Positions 24,597 to 32,893 of a stretch of DNA of 45,185 nt are shown in pieces. The translations under genes were made by a program, and so were the position numbers. Numbering within the stretch: position 1 is the stretch's first letter; each line of letters starts with the position of its first letter. This DNA comes from Nitrosomonadales bacterium (GTDB lineage Bacteria; Pseudomonadota; Gammaproteobacteria; Burkholderiales; Gallionellaceae), in the NCBI GenBank assembly GCA_016195965.1, contig JACPYR010000063.1, positions 1 to 45,185 on the forward strand, read 5' to 3'. The notes beneath the pieces were generated by a model that saw nothing but the letters and a program-made list of their open reading frames with translations, did not search any database and was not told the origin of the DNA.

Positions 24597-26378
24597 ATAG
24601 AAATCACCCCGCGCAGCATTCCCCCGGATTCCGAGCAACATCTGCTCGGCCAGGGCTATTCGCCTGCGCTGGCAAAAATTTTTGCGGCGCGCGGTATTAC
24701 CGACAGCAAACAACTCGACACGACCTTTGCCGGATTGCTGTCTTTCGATACGCTGAAAAATTCCCGCGAGATGGCACGGCTGCTGGCCGATGCGATCACC
24801 GCACGGCAAAAGATTCTGATCATCGCCGACTACGATGCCGATGGCGCAACGGCCTGTGCGGTGGCGGTGCGCGGCCTGCGAATCTTCGGTGCCCACGTCG
24901 ATTTCATCGTGCCGAACCGCTTCGAATACGGTTACGGCCTGACGCCGGAGATCGTGCAACTGGCCGCTCAATCCAAACCAGACATTCTGCTGACCGTGGA
25001 CAACGGCATCGCCAGCGTGGAAGGCGTGGCCGAAGCCAACCGGCTGGGCATGCAGGTTTTCGTCACCGATCACCACCTGCCCGGCGACACGCTGCCGGAG
25101 GCGGCATGCATCGTCAATCCCAACCAGCCCGGCTGCGCATTTCCCAGCAAAAATCTGGCGGGCGTGGGCGTGATGTTTTATGTGCTGCTGGCGCTGCGCG
25201 CGGAGCTGCGCACACGTAGCGCAATCGACAACGCCCCTCTCCCGCTGGCGGGACAAGCAGCGACTAGCCAGATTGCTGGCGTAGTCGATTGCTTGGTAGT
25301 TCCATCAGAGGGGTTGGGGGTGAGGGATGAGAGAAGAGAACCGAACCTCGCAATCCTGCTCGACCTGGTCGCGCTGGGCACCGTCGCCGACGTGGTCAGG
25401 CTGGACCAGAACAACCGCATCCTGGTGCAACAGGGTTTGCAGCGCATCCGCGCCGGGCGCGCTTGCACGGGCATCAACGCGCTGTTGCAAGCCGCAAAAA
25501 AAGATCCGGCGCGCGCATCCAGCATGGACCTGGGGTTCACCGTCGGACCGCGATTGAACGCGGCGGGCAGACTGGACGACATGAGCCTGGGCATCAACTG
25601 TCTGCTGACCGATGACGCCCCAACCGCGCTGCAGATTGCCGCCAAATTGGACGCGCTCAACCGCGAGCGGCGCAGCATCGAGTCCGACATGCAGGACAGC
25701 GCGCTCGCATCGCTGGAACATATCGATCCTAAGGATAGTTTCAGTCTGGCGTTGTTCGACGAGACCTGGCATCAGGGCGTGATCGGCATCCTCGCCTCGC
25801 GGCTCAAGGACAAGTTCCATCGACCGACCATCGCCTTTGCTCGATCCAACAATGGAGAAATAAAAGGCTCGGGACGATCTATCGCGGGGCTGCATCTGCG
25901 CGACGCGCTGGACCTGGTCAGCAAGCGCCATCCCATGTTGATCAAAAAGTTTGGCGGTCATGCGGCTGCCGCCGGCCTGAGCATCGCCGAAACAGATTTT
26001 GCGGACTTCGTCGCGGCCTTTGAAAAAGTGTCCAGCGAACTGCTCAGCGCCAGCGATCTGGAGCAACGCATAGCAACCGATGGCGCGCTGGATACGTCCG
26101 AGATGAACCTGGACGTGGCATACCTGCTGGACGAACAGGTGTGGGGGCAGGGCTTTCCGGCCCCCCAGTTCAGCGACGATTTCGTCGTGCAGAACCAGCG
26201 CGTCGTCGGCGAAAAACACCTGAAGCTGCGCCTCACCAAAAACAGGAAACCCATCGAGGCGATATTATTCGGGCACAGCGAACCCTTGCCGGAAAAAATA
26301 CATGCCGTGTACAACCTGAGCGTCAATGAATACAATGGCTCGCAAAGCTTGCAACTCATCATCCGGCACTGGCAGTAA
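24594..26378 (+). CDS. recJ: Single-stranded-DNA exonuclease RecJ
   Basis: A 594-aa RecJ with the DHH-family motifs in order: ADYDADGATAC (about residues 78-88), LTVDNGI, VTDHHLPGD, then LDLVALGTVADVV and the C-terminal DHHA1 motif FGGHAAAAG. It degrades 5' ends of single-stranded DNA in recombination and mismatch repair. Compared with typical RecJ there is an extra segment of about 35-40 residues (213-250) between the VGVMFYVLLALR helix and the next conserved block; it is encoded by a dispersed repeat (25233-25335). In E. coli recJ, prfB and lysS form one operon, and the same order is kept here. Confidence 0.95.
   Translation: MIEITPRSIPPDSEQHLLGQGYSPALAKIFAARGITDSKQLDTTFAGLLSFDTLKNSREMARLLADAITARQKILIIADYDADGATACAVAVRGLRIFGAHVDFIVPNRFEYGYGLTPEIVQLAAQSKPDILLTVDNGIASVEGVAEANRLGMQVFVTDHHLPGDTLPEAACIVNPNQPGCAFPSKNLAGVGVMFYVLLALRAELRTRSAIDNAPLPLAGQAATSQIAGVVDCLVVPSEGLGVRDERREPNLAILLDLVALGTVADVVRLDQNNRILVQQGLQRIRAGRACTGINALLQAAKKDPARASSMDLGFTVGPRLNAAGRLDDMSLGINCLLTDDAPTALQIAAKLDALNRERRSIESDMQDSALASLEHIDPKDSFSLALFDETWHQGVIGILASRLKDKFHRPTIAFARSNNGEIKGSGRSIAGLHLRDALDLVSKRHPMLIKKFGGHAAAAGLSIAETDFADFVAAFEKVSSELLSASDLEQRIATDGALDTSEMNLDVAYLLDEQVWGQGFPAPQFSDDFVVQNQRVVGEKHLKLRLTKNRKPIEAILFGHSEPLPEKIHAVYNLSVNEYNGSQSLQLIIRHWQ
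25233..25335. repeat. Dispersed repeat inserted in frame within recJ
   Basis: CCCCTCTCCCGCTGGCGGGA opens the unit and AGAGGGGTTGGGGGTGAGGG closes it, the same consensus as the repeat in the fadB-like gene but in opposite orientation. Between them is an extra hairpin, CAAGCAGCGACTAGCCAG paired with CTGGCGTAGTCGATTGCTTG. The unit adds APLPLAGQ...SEGLGVRDERRE to RecJ without breaking the frame. Confidence 0.75.
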
Positions 26379-26382
26379 TAGC

Positions 26383-26445
26383 AGGATCAAGGATTCGGGA
26401 TCGAGTCAAAAGCTGAGCAGCGGTTTTTCCTGAATCCTTGATCCT
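26383..26445. repeat. Long inverted repeat after recJ
   Basis: Perfect 14-base arms, AGGATCAAGGATTC (26383-26396) and GAATCCTTGATCCT (26432-26445), enclose a 35-base loop and are followed by ATTTTC. It could act as a weak terminator after recJ or be a dispersed repeat. It fills most of the gap before the DUF4010 gene. Confidence 0.65.
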
Positions 26446-26465
26446 ATTTTCTCAGGGGTAACGCG

Positions 26466-27728
26466 ATGGATACCAGTTTTCTTCAAGCCAACGGCGTCGA
26501 AGCATTGCCGCAGTTTTTGACCAGCCTCGCCATCGGCCTGTTGATCGGTCTGGAGCGCGAACGCACGCCATCGGCCAAGGCCGGGCTGCGCACCTTCGCG
26601 CTGGTCGCCATCTTCGGCACCTTGTCCGCGCTGCTCTCCACCAAACTCGACTCGCCATGGTTGCTGATCGCCGGCCTGCTTGCCGTGGCAGGCATGATCG
26701 TTGCGGCATACCTGAATAAACCCGCTTTGGAAAGCGATCCCGGCACCACCACCGTCATCGCCTTGCTGCTGTGTTACGGGCTGGGCGCGATGATCTGGTA
26801 TGGACTCGCCAAACTGGCCGTGATGCTGGCGATCGGCATTACCGCCTTGCTCTATTTCAAACCGGAATTGCGCGGGTTATCACAAAAACTGACACGCCGC
26901 GATCTGGTTGCCGTGCTGCAATTTTCGGTACTGACCTTCATCGTGCTGCCTATCCTGCCGGATCAGGATTACGGCCCCTACCACGCCTTCAATCCGCATC
27001 ATGCCTGGCTGATGGTGGTGCTGATTTCCGGCATCAGTCTGGCAGGTTATACCGCGCTGCATGTGACGGGAACCCGTTTCGGCGCGCCGCTGCTGGGATT
27101 TCTTGGCGGAGTGGTTTCCAGCACCGCGACCACGCTAATCTACGCAAAAAACAGCAAAAGCAATCTAGCCATGTCCTATCTGGCCGCCTCGGTGATAGTC
27201 ATCGCCAGCATGGTGGTGTTGCTGCGTCTGATCGTGATCGGCGCCGTGGTCGCCTATGCGATCGTGCCCGCCCTGCTCCCCATTCTCGCGGGCGGCTTGC
27301 TGCTGGGCTTGCTCGTCGCACTCTACAACTGGCGCAAGATGACCAGGGCTACCGAGCTCTATATCCCGGAAACCTCCAATCCTGCCGAACTGCACACCGC
27401 CATCGGTTTCGGTTTGTTCTATGTGGTGATCCTGCTAGGCGCGGCATGGATGGAAGATATCGCGGGCAGCCGGGGTTTATACGCCGTGGCCGTGGTGTCG
27501 GGCTTGACCGATGTGGATGCGATCACGCTATCCAGCCTGCGCCTGTTCAATCTGGGACAATTGAGCGAACACCAGACCGTCACCGCGATTGCGCTCGCTT
27601 TCCTCTCCAACCTCGCGTTCAAATTCGGCATGGTGATATTCATCGGCGGCTGGCCTCTCGCCAAGCATGTCGCCACCGGCTTTGCTGCGATTGCATTGGG
27701 CGTGCTGGCAGGATTGCTCTTGCTGTAG
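26466..27728 (+). CDS. MgtC/SapB-like and DUF4010 membrane protein
   Basis: A 420-aa inner-membrane protein with roughly a dozen hydrophobic segments. The N-terminal part (TSLAIGLLIGLERERTPSAKAGLRTFALVAI) matches MgtC/SapB proteins; the C-terminal half matches DUF4010 (GFLGGVVSSTATTLIYA and the VSGLTDVDAITLSSLRL signature). Transport or sensing of ions is suspected for the family but not shown. Its TAG stop codon is formed by the first bases of a REP-like element (27725). It separates recJ from prfB. Confidence 0.85.
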   Translation: MDTSFLQANGVEALPQFLTSLAIGLLIGLERERTPSAKAGLRTFALVAIFGTLSALLSTKLDSPWLLIAGLLAVAGMIVAAYLNKPALESDPGTTTVIALLLCYGLGAMIWYGLAKLAVMLAIGITALLYFKPELRGLSQKLTRRDLVAVLQFSVLTFIVLPILPDQDYGPYHAFNPHHAWLMVVLISGISLAGYTALHVTGTRFGAPLLGFLGGVVSSTATTLIYAKNSKSNLAMSYLAASVIVIASMVVLLRLIVIGAVVAYAIVPALLPILAGGLLLGLLVALYNWRKMTRATELYIPETSNPAELHTAIGFGLFYVVILLGAAWMEDIAGSRGLYAVAVVSGLTDVDAITLSSLRLFNLGQLSEHQTVTAIALAFLSNLAFKFGMVIFIGGWPLAKHVATGFAAIALGVLAGLLLL

Positions 27729-27810
27729 GAGCCAGCTTGCTGGCGAAAGTCTTTCGCGAGCAAGCTGGCTCCTACATTGAATGCATTATCGCCAGCAAAC
27801 TGGCTCCTAC
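27725..27810. repeat. REP-like palindromic cluster
   Basis: GTAGGAGCCAGCTTGCTGGC at 27725 pairs with GAGCAAGCTGGCTCCTAC ending at 27775, and a further half copy (tcgccagcaaactggctcctac type) ends at 27810. This is the GTAGGAGC...GCTCCTAC family of extragenic palindromes common in proteobacteria. The cluster ends 46 bases before the prfB start. Confidence 0.85.
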
Positions 27811-27856
27811 AGAGCATGTATAATCGCGGCCTTTGCAAACAGCAAGCGACAAAATC

Positions 27857-28961
27857 ATGGAAGCCGAACAACTCAACGCCCTCTCCAATCAGCTGCAAGA
27901 CTTGGGTCTGCGCAGCACCGAATTACGGAGGTATCTTTGACTTCGATACCAAGCAGGAGCGCCTGACCGAAGTATCCGAACTCGCCGAAGACCCCGCCAT
28001 CTGGCAGGACGCCAAACGCGCCCAGGAGCTGGGCCGCGAGCGCAAGATGCTGGAAGATGTCGTGAACGGCCTGGCCAGCATCGGCCAGGAGCTCGACGAT
28101 GCCGCCGAATTGTTCGAGATGGCGAAAGCCGAGAACGACGACGACAGCCTGAACAGCATCGCCGCCGACGTGCAGGATGTGCAGAAGCGCGTCGAGGCGC
28201 TGGAATTCCGCCGCATGTTCTCCAACCCGGCAGACCCGAATAACTGCTTCATAGACATCCAGGCCGGCGCGGGCGGCACCGAGGCCTGCGACTGGGCCTC
28301 CATGTTGCTGCGCCAATATATCCGTTATTGCGAACGCAAGGGCTTCAAGGTCGAGGTACTTGAACAGACCGACGGCGACGTCGCGGGCATACGCAGCGCA
28401 TCCCTGAAGGTCGAAGGCGAGTACGCCTACGGCCACCTGCGCACCGAGACCGGGGTGCATCGATTAGTTCGCAAGTCGCCGTTCGATTCTTCGGGCGGTC
28501 GCCACACCTCGTTCGCCAGCCTGTTCGTCTCCCCCGAAGTGGACGACTCGATCGAGGTCGACATCAACCCGGCCGACCTGCGCATCGATACCTTCCGCGC
28601 CTCGGGTGCGGGCGGCCAGCATATCAACAAGACCGACTCGGCGATCCGAATCACACACGCCCCGACCGGCATCGTCGTGCAATGCCAGAGCGACCGCTCG
28701 CAGCACCGCAACAAAGCCGAGGCCATGTCCATGCTGAAGTCGCGCCTGTATGAACTGGAACTGCGCAAGCGTCAGTCCGAAGCCGACAAGCTCGAAGCCA
28801 CCAAAACCGACGTCGGCTGGGGCCACCAGATTCGCAGCTACGTGCTCGACCAGTCGCGCATCAAGGATCTGCGCACCAACGTCGAAATCTCCAACACGCA
28901 GAAAGTGCTCGACGGAGACCTTGATCCATTCATCGAGGCCAGTCTGAAGCAAGGTGTGTAG
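27857..28961 (+). CDS. prfB: Peptide chain release factor 2, programmed frameshift
   Basis: RF2 of 367 aa produced from two frames. The first 27 codons (starting [12 protein letters not shown]) run to an in-frame TGA at 27938-27940; a +1 shift on CTT places GAC next, and the second frame runs to 28961. The stop-recognition motif SPF ([13 protein letters not shown]) and the catalytic GGQ motif ([10 protein letters not shown]) are present. RF2 ends translation at TGA and TAA, and the TGA in its own gene gives feedback control. The gene starts 46 bases after a REP cluster. Downstream, lysS would be expected next; instead an 8.7-kb accessory block follows. Confidence 0.97.
27926..27941 (+). promoter_or_regulatory. 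prfB programmed +1 frameshift site
   Basis: CGGAGGTATCTTTGAC holds the internal Shine-Dalgarno (GGAGG), the slippery CTT and the TGA followed by C, as in the conserved AGGGGGTATCTTTGAC site of E. coli. Low RF2 favours the shift. Confidence 0.95.
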
Positions 28962-28995
28962 TGTAGACTTGGCAAATCTTCATGGGAGACACAGC

Positions 28996-30207
28996 ATGAG
29001 ACTCATTTCCTTAACCGTGCAACACTACAAGAGCTTGTCAAATGTCGGCTTGGACAATATCCAACCCGTCACCGTGTTGGTAGGTCCTAATGCGGCAGGC
29101 AAGAGCAATGTTGTAGACGTGCTGAAATTCCTGCGTGACATGGTTTCCGAGAGCTTGGAACACGCAATCAGTAGGCGCAACGGCATCACCGCCATACGTC
29201 AGCACTCTCGCACTAGGCCTTATCAAATCTCCATCAAGCTCTGTCTTCTGGACGAAGAATTTGAAGATGGTGAGGCGCGAGAATCCTCATATGAAATTAC
29301 AATTTCCAGCTTGGTTGCTGGCAATTACAAGGTGGAACGAGAAACCGCATTCTGGCATGAGGATGAACATGAATATGACGATGAAACGAATGATTGGAAT
29401 CATATCGGAGTAGTCCAACATTCCATGCAGCGATCCTCCGATGGGATAGTATTTCTAAATAGCATTGAGACCAAACTTGTTTTGCAACCCGATCAAGCTG
29501 CGCTTGGATTGGCGACTTTTCGGCGCGGCAATGGTATAGCTCCAAAAATTTCGGATTTTGTACAATCGCTACGTTTCACGACCATTTTCCCCAACACTCT
29601 GCGCGAGCCCAAGAAACCCGATGCAGATGCCGCGCTAAAAGAAACCGGCGAGAATTGGGCTTCGATACTTAAAGCCCTGAAACGCACGCCGAAAGGCCGC
29701 CATGAACTGGAACGCATCAAGGAAATGATGCAGATCGTCATGCCCAATTTGCGGGACGTTTCTGTCGCCACCGTCGGCGGCTACTTGGTTCCCCAATTTC
29801 GAGTCGCTGAAACTGCTGGAAAGAAGGAAGTAACCTACGACCTAGACCCCAGCCAGCTTTCCGATGGTACCTTGCGCGTGCTGGGTATCTTGCTTGCGCT
29901 TTACCAGCTACCTCATCCTTCCTTCGTCGCCATTGAGGAACCAGAGCAGACGGTGCATCCCGGCCTGCTCGCGATGCTAGCCGAAGCCTTTCATGAGGTC
30001 TCCGAGCGTACCCAGCTATTCGTCACCAGCCACAGCCCGCACCTGATCGAATATTTCGCTCCAGAGGAAATCCGGGTCGTCGCAATGGAAGACGGCGAAA
30101 CCCGTGTCACCGTAATCAAGTCCGCCCAACTCGAAGCCATCAAGGAAAAACTCATTTCGATACAGGAGCTGATGCTGGCCGAAGGCCTACAAGTGGAAGA
30201 GGCATGA
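28996..30207 (+). CDS. AAA family ATPase (AAA_21/OLD-like)
   Basis: A 403-aa ABC-type ATPase. Walker A GPNAAGKSN is at residues 30-38, the signature-like LSDGTLRVLG at 288-297, Walker B FVAIEEPE at 310-317 and the SHSPH motif at 345-349. These match the AAA_21/OLD-like ATPases found in many anti-phage systems. The ATG at 28996 is chosen because GGGAGA is seven bases upstream and the protein fold starts there. It begins 34 bases after prfB and overlaps the next gene by 4 bp (ATGA). With the DUF4276 partner it resembles an ATPase-Toprim pair that senses and cleaves nucleic acid; that is inference. Confidence 0.88.
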   Translation: MRLISLTVQHYKSLSNVGLDNIQPVTVLVGPNAAGKSNVVDVLKFLRDMVSESLEHAISRRNGITAIRQHSRTRPYQISIKLCLLDEEFEDGEARESSYEITISSLVAGNYKVERETAFWHEDEHEYDDETNDWNHIGVVQHSMQRSSDGIVFLNSIETKLVLQPDQAALGLATFRRGNGIAPKISDFVQSLRFTTIFPNTLREPKKPDADAALKETGENWASILKALKRTPKGRHELERIKEMMQIVMPNLRDVSVATVGGYLVPQFRVAETAGKKEVTYDLDPSQLSDGTLRVLGILLALYQLPHPSFVAIEEPEQTVHPGLLAMLAEAFHEVSERTQLFVTSHSPHLIEYFAPEEIRVVAMEDGETRVTVIKSAQLEAIKEKLISIQELMLAEGLQVEEA

Positions 30208-30791
30208 GGCTGCTGCCCATAGTCGAAGGCGATGGCGACAAGGCGGCATTGCCGCTGCTGCTGCGCCGCATGCTGGCTGAACGGCACGGCATTCACGATT
30301 GCAAGATATTGAAACCTCATGTTCGCGGAGAACTTCCCTCGGTCCGCAAAAACTTCGAAAACAATTTCAAGGCTGCGATCAAGGAGAGTGCCGCCATCCT
30401 GTGGATACTCGACTTTGATTGCGACGACTGCCAATGCGTCATGAAAGAGGCCGATGCCCTTCTCGTCCGCGCGCACGAAATTTATCCGGACTGGCCCATT
30501 GAAATTGCCTTCATGGTGCAGGAATACGAGACGCTGTTCCTGAGCGACAAAACCGCCACTCGTTCCGTCCTGAAGTCCATTCCGGCGGATACCGATTTTC
30601 CTGCAGACCCCGAAAGCGTTCGCGGTGCCAAGGAATGGCTGAGCAAGGCCATGCCCAAAGGGGTGACCTACAAAGAAACAGTTCACCAAGCAAAAATCAC
30701 AGCCACCCTTAACTTCGACCACTTGATAGGACACTCGCCCAGTTTCGCACACCTTGATCGCGCCCTAGCTCGCCTCGTTGAGAAAATGTGA
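30204..30791 (+). CDS. DUF4276 family protein, Toprim-like
   Basis: A 195-aa protein. The start IVEGDGDKAALPLLLRRML carries Glu8 and the middle WILDFDCDD carries Asp70, Asp72 and Asp74, the E...DxD pattern of Toprim nuclease or primase domains. This is the DUF4276 pattern, usually encoded next to an AAA_21 ATPase, as here. The start overlaps the ATPase stop by 4 bp and its own stop overlaps the jetA-like start (GTGA), so translation is coupled on both sides. It is probably the effector of the pair; nuclease activity is inferred. Confidence 0.8.
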   Translation: MRLLPIVEGDGDKAALPLLLRRMLAERHGIHDCKILKPHVRGELPSVRKNFENNFKAAIKESAAILWILDFDCDDCQCVMKEADALLVRAHEIYPDWPIEIAFMVQEYETLFLSDKTATRSVLKSIPADTDFPADPESVRGAKEWLSKAMPKGVTYKETVHQAKITATLNFDHLIGHSPSFAHLDRALARLVEKM

Positions 30792-32068
30792 GCATGAATT
30801 CCTTGTCGTCCACCACTGAAGACACATTGGGCCAATTTTTTGTCGCCGGGGTCGAGCCTGGCGATGTGCCTCAATTTTTCCCGCTGCTGGATGCGCAGCC
30901 ACTGATCGCCGCGATGATCGCGCTGTTTCGCGGCGGCGACGATGAGGTGATGATCCGATTGATGGTGTTGCGCGAGATCGGCTTGCGCGCAGATGCGCCG
31001 GAATGGTCGCCGCGCGACCTGCAAAGCCACTTCGCCTTCATCAACCAATCCAAGCTCAACACCGTGCTCGGCCGCTTGCGCGAACACGCGCTGCTGCTGT
31101 GGGACGGTGAGCGCCACGTCTACCAACTCTCTTCCGCCGGGCGCATGGTGCTGTCCGCGCTCTCCAGCCTGCTGTCGTTCAGCACCGAGCAGGACGGCGA
31201 GCTGGGCTTCCTCGCCGCGCAGATCGCGGCGGGTTCTTCGGTAGGAAAACTGTCGCCGGAGGCCCTGTCGCACTTGCTGGCGCGGCTGGCGGAGCTGGAA
31301 GAGGAATTTGCGCAGTCGGTCACCTCGGGTTCCGAATTCCGTTTGCGCGCGGCGCAAAGCAAATTGGAGTCGGTGCAGAAGTGGATGGACAAGGCCAACG
31401 AGGTGATGCGCAACCTTGCCGCCGACGGCCTGGACGAAACCACCTGGCGGCTGGCGCAGCAGATCGGCCAGCGCCAGTCGAAACTGATGCGCATGTCTTC
31501 GGTGTTCCAGCGCGAACTCGCCGCCATCGCGCGCCAGCAGGTGCATTTGTCGCAGGGCGGGTTAACCTCTTCCGAGCTCGCGGCCTGGCTCAAACAGCGC
31601 AGCATCGAAGAGCTGACTGAACTGGCGACACAACAGCTCTCCATTACGCCGGAGACAACCTTCATCCTGCCCGACGTGATGCTGGACAACACCGAAGAGT
31701 TCATCGAGCGCGAACAACCCGACCGCCGCGTCTCGACCATGCCCGCCCCCGCCGAGATCGAATACGTCAACGACATCCCGCTGGAGCCGCCGCCGCAACT
31801 GCTGCAACTCACGCGCTTGCTTGCCGGGCTGGATGCGCCGCTGTCGGTGGCCGACGGAGTGGTCGGCGGCGATTTCAGCGCGGCCTCGTACCGCCTGTCG
31901 CTGCTGTCTTTCCTCGGCGAACAGAATGTAGACCCGGAGCTGGCCCCACTCGCGGAATTGCCGGTGACGCTGCACTGGCACGAACAGCACGAGCTGCACA
32001 CAATCAACCGCGATGAAGTCGCCGCCATCAGCGGCGGGCAAATTATCCCGATGGAGAAACAAACATGA
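30788..32068 (+). CDS. jetA: Wadjet JetA-like kleisin subunit
   Basis: A 426-aa protein assigned mainly from its place as the first of four genes followed by JetB-, JetC- and JetD-like proteins. Helix-rich N-terminal domain (FINQSKLNTVLGRLREHALLLWDGERHVYQLSSAG, winged-helix like), long helical middle and an acidic Pro-rich linker, as in kleisin-type subunits. Wadjet complexes extrude and cut plasmid DNA. Translation probably starts at the GTG overlapping the previous stop (GTGA); an ATG lies two codons later. The stop overlaps jetB (ATGA). The Wadjet type is not assigned. Confidence 0.78.
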   Translation: MSMNSLSSTTEDTLGQFFVAGVEPGDVPQFFPLLDAQPLIAAMIALFRGGDDEVMIRLMVLREIGLRADAPEWSPRDLQSHFAFINQSKLNTVLGRLREHALLLWDGERHVYQLSSAGRMVLSALSSLLSFSTEQDGELGFLAAQIAAGSSVGKLSPEALSHLLARLAELEEEFAQSVTSGSEFRLRAAQSKLESVQKWMDKANEVMRNLAADGLDETTWRLAQQIGQRQSKLMRMSSVFQRELAAIARQQVHLSQGGLTSSELAAWLKQRSIEELTELATQQLSITPETTFILPDVMLDNTEEFIEREQPDRRVSTMPAPAEIEYVNDIPLEPPPQLLQLTRLLAGLDAPLSVADGVVGGDFSAASYRLSLLSFLGEQNVDPELAPLAELPVTLHWHEQHELHTINRDEVAAISGGQIIPMEKQT

Positions 32069-32748
32069 ACCATGACCCCGCCGCGCGCCTGATCGCGCGC
32101 CTGCTGGCATTGCGCTACCTGCCGCGCGAAGACGCCGAAGTGCGCCGCCTGCTGGTGGATGCTGCATTCCGCGACGAGGTGGAGCAACGCCTCGCCGCCA
32201 GCGGCTTGCGCCTGCTGGCGCACCCCTTCGCCGCGCATGTCGGGATCGCGCTCGCCCGCGAGTGCGAGAGCGCGGTGTTCGAGCAGAACGACACCTGGCA
32301 GGGCAGCAACATCGGCCTGCCCAAGGACGCAGTGGCGCTGCTGGTGATCCTGTGGGCGCTGATCATCCTGCCCAAGCGCGAACGCCAGTTGGCGGGTACA
32401 GCCGCAGAGCAGGAGGCGCAGAGCGAAATGTTCGAGACGGTCAAGCTCACGCCGCTGGCGCATGAAGCCTCGCGCGGCATCGCCGAAAATATTTTGCTGG
32501 AAGACTACGGCAAGCTGCTGGGCGGCAAGGCGCGCCTCCAGCAATTCGCGCTGCCGCAGCTGTCGCGCCTCGGCTTCATCGAGCGCAAGAACAAGGTCAT
32601 CCACGAAGGCCCGCTGCTCGACCTCGCCTTCGACTATGCCGAGATGGCACCGCGCATCCTCAACGGCGCGCTGTCAGATTTGCTGAAACAGCGCGGCATT
32701 TTGCGCGATGTAACGCTGGGCGAAATGAATGAACAGGGAATGAACTGA
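32065..32748 (+). CDS. jetB: Wadjet JetB-like subunit
   Basis: A 227-aa small helical protein (MNHDPAARLIARLLALRYLP...), with the KLTPLAHEASRGIAENILLEDYGKLLGG segment and winged-helix-like C-terminal half, as expected of a JetB/MksE-type kleisin-binding subunit. The start overlaps the jetA stop by 4 bp. Its TGA stop at 32746-32748 is now followed by the MITE-like element; without that insertion the stop would overlap the jetC ATG as TGATG. Call depends on context. Confidence 0.75.
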   Translation: MNHDPAARLIARLLALRYLPREDAEVRRLLVDAAFRDEVEQRLAASGLRLLAHPFAAHVGIALARECESAVFEQNDTWQGSNIGLPKDAVALLVILWALIILPKRERQLAGTAAEQEAQSEMFETVKLTPLAHEASRGIAENILLEDYGKLLGGKARLQQFALPQLSRLGFIERKNKVIHEGPLLDLAFDYAEMAPRILNGALSDLLKQRGILRDVTLGEMNEQGMN

Positions 32749-32749
32749 T

Positions 32750-32892
32750 GGGTGCCTCTAGAAATTTGCTTTTGCGGGATGAAGCGCAAGGAGCCGCACA
32801 GTGAGCAACGAGACATATCTGATAGATAGGCGAGGCGCGAACGAGCATGTGACGCCGCGATTCGCCCGCAAAATGAATTTATAGGGGTACCC
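32750..32892. mobile_element. MITE-like element at the jetB/jetC junction
   Basis: A 143-bp non-coding element with terminal inverted repeats: GGGTGCCTCTAGAAATT on the left and, reversed, GGGTACCCCTATAAATT on the right (14 of 17 match), with further matching TTTTGCGGG inside. It is flanked by 3-bp direct repeats GAT (32747-32749 and 32893-32895), the likely target-site duplication. No transposase gene is present, so movement would have needed one elsewhere in the genome. Confidence 0.85.
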
Positions 32893-32893
32893 G

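Noticed and set aside
27938..27940. prfB as a pseudogene because of the in-frame TGA
   Set aside because: The TGA lies in the conserved programmed frameshift site with its internal Shine-Dalgarno and slippery CTT, and the rest is intact.
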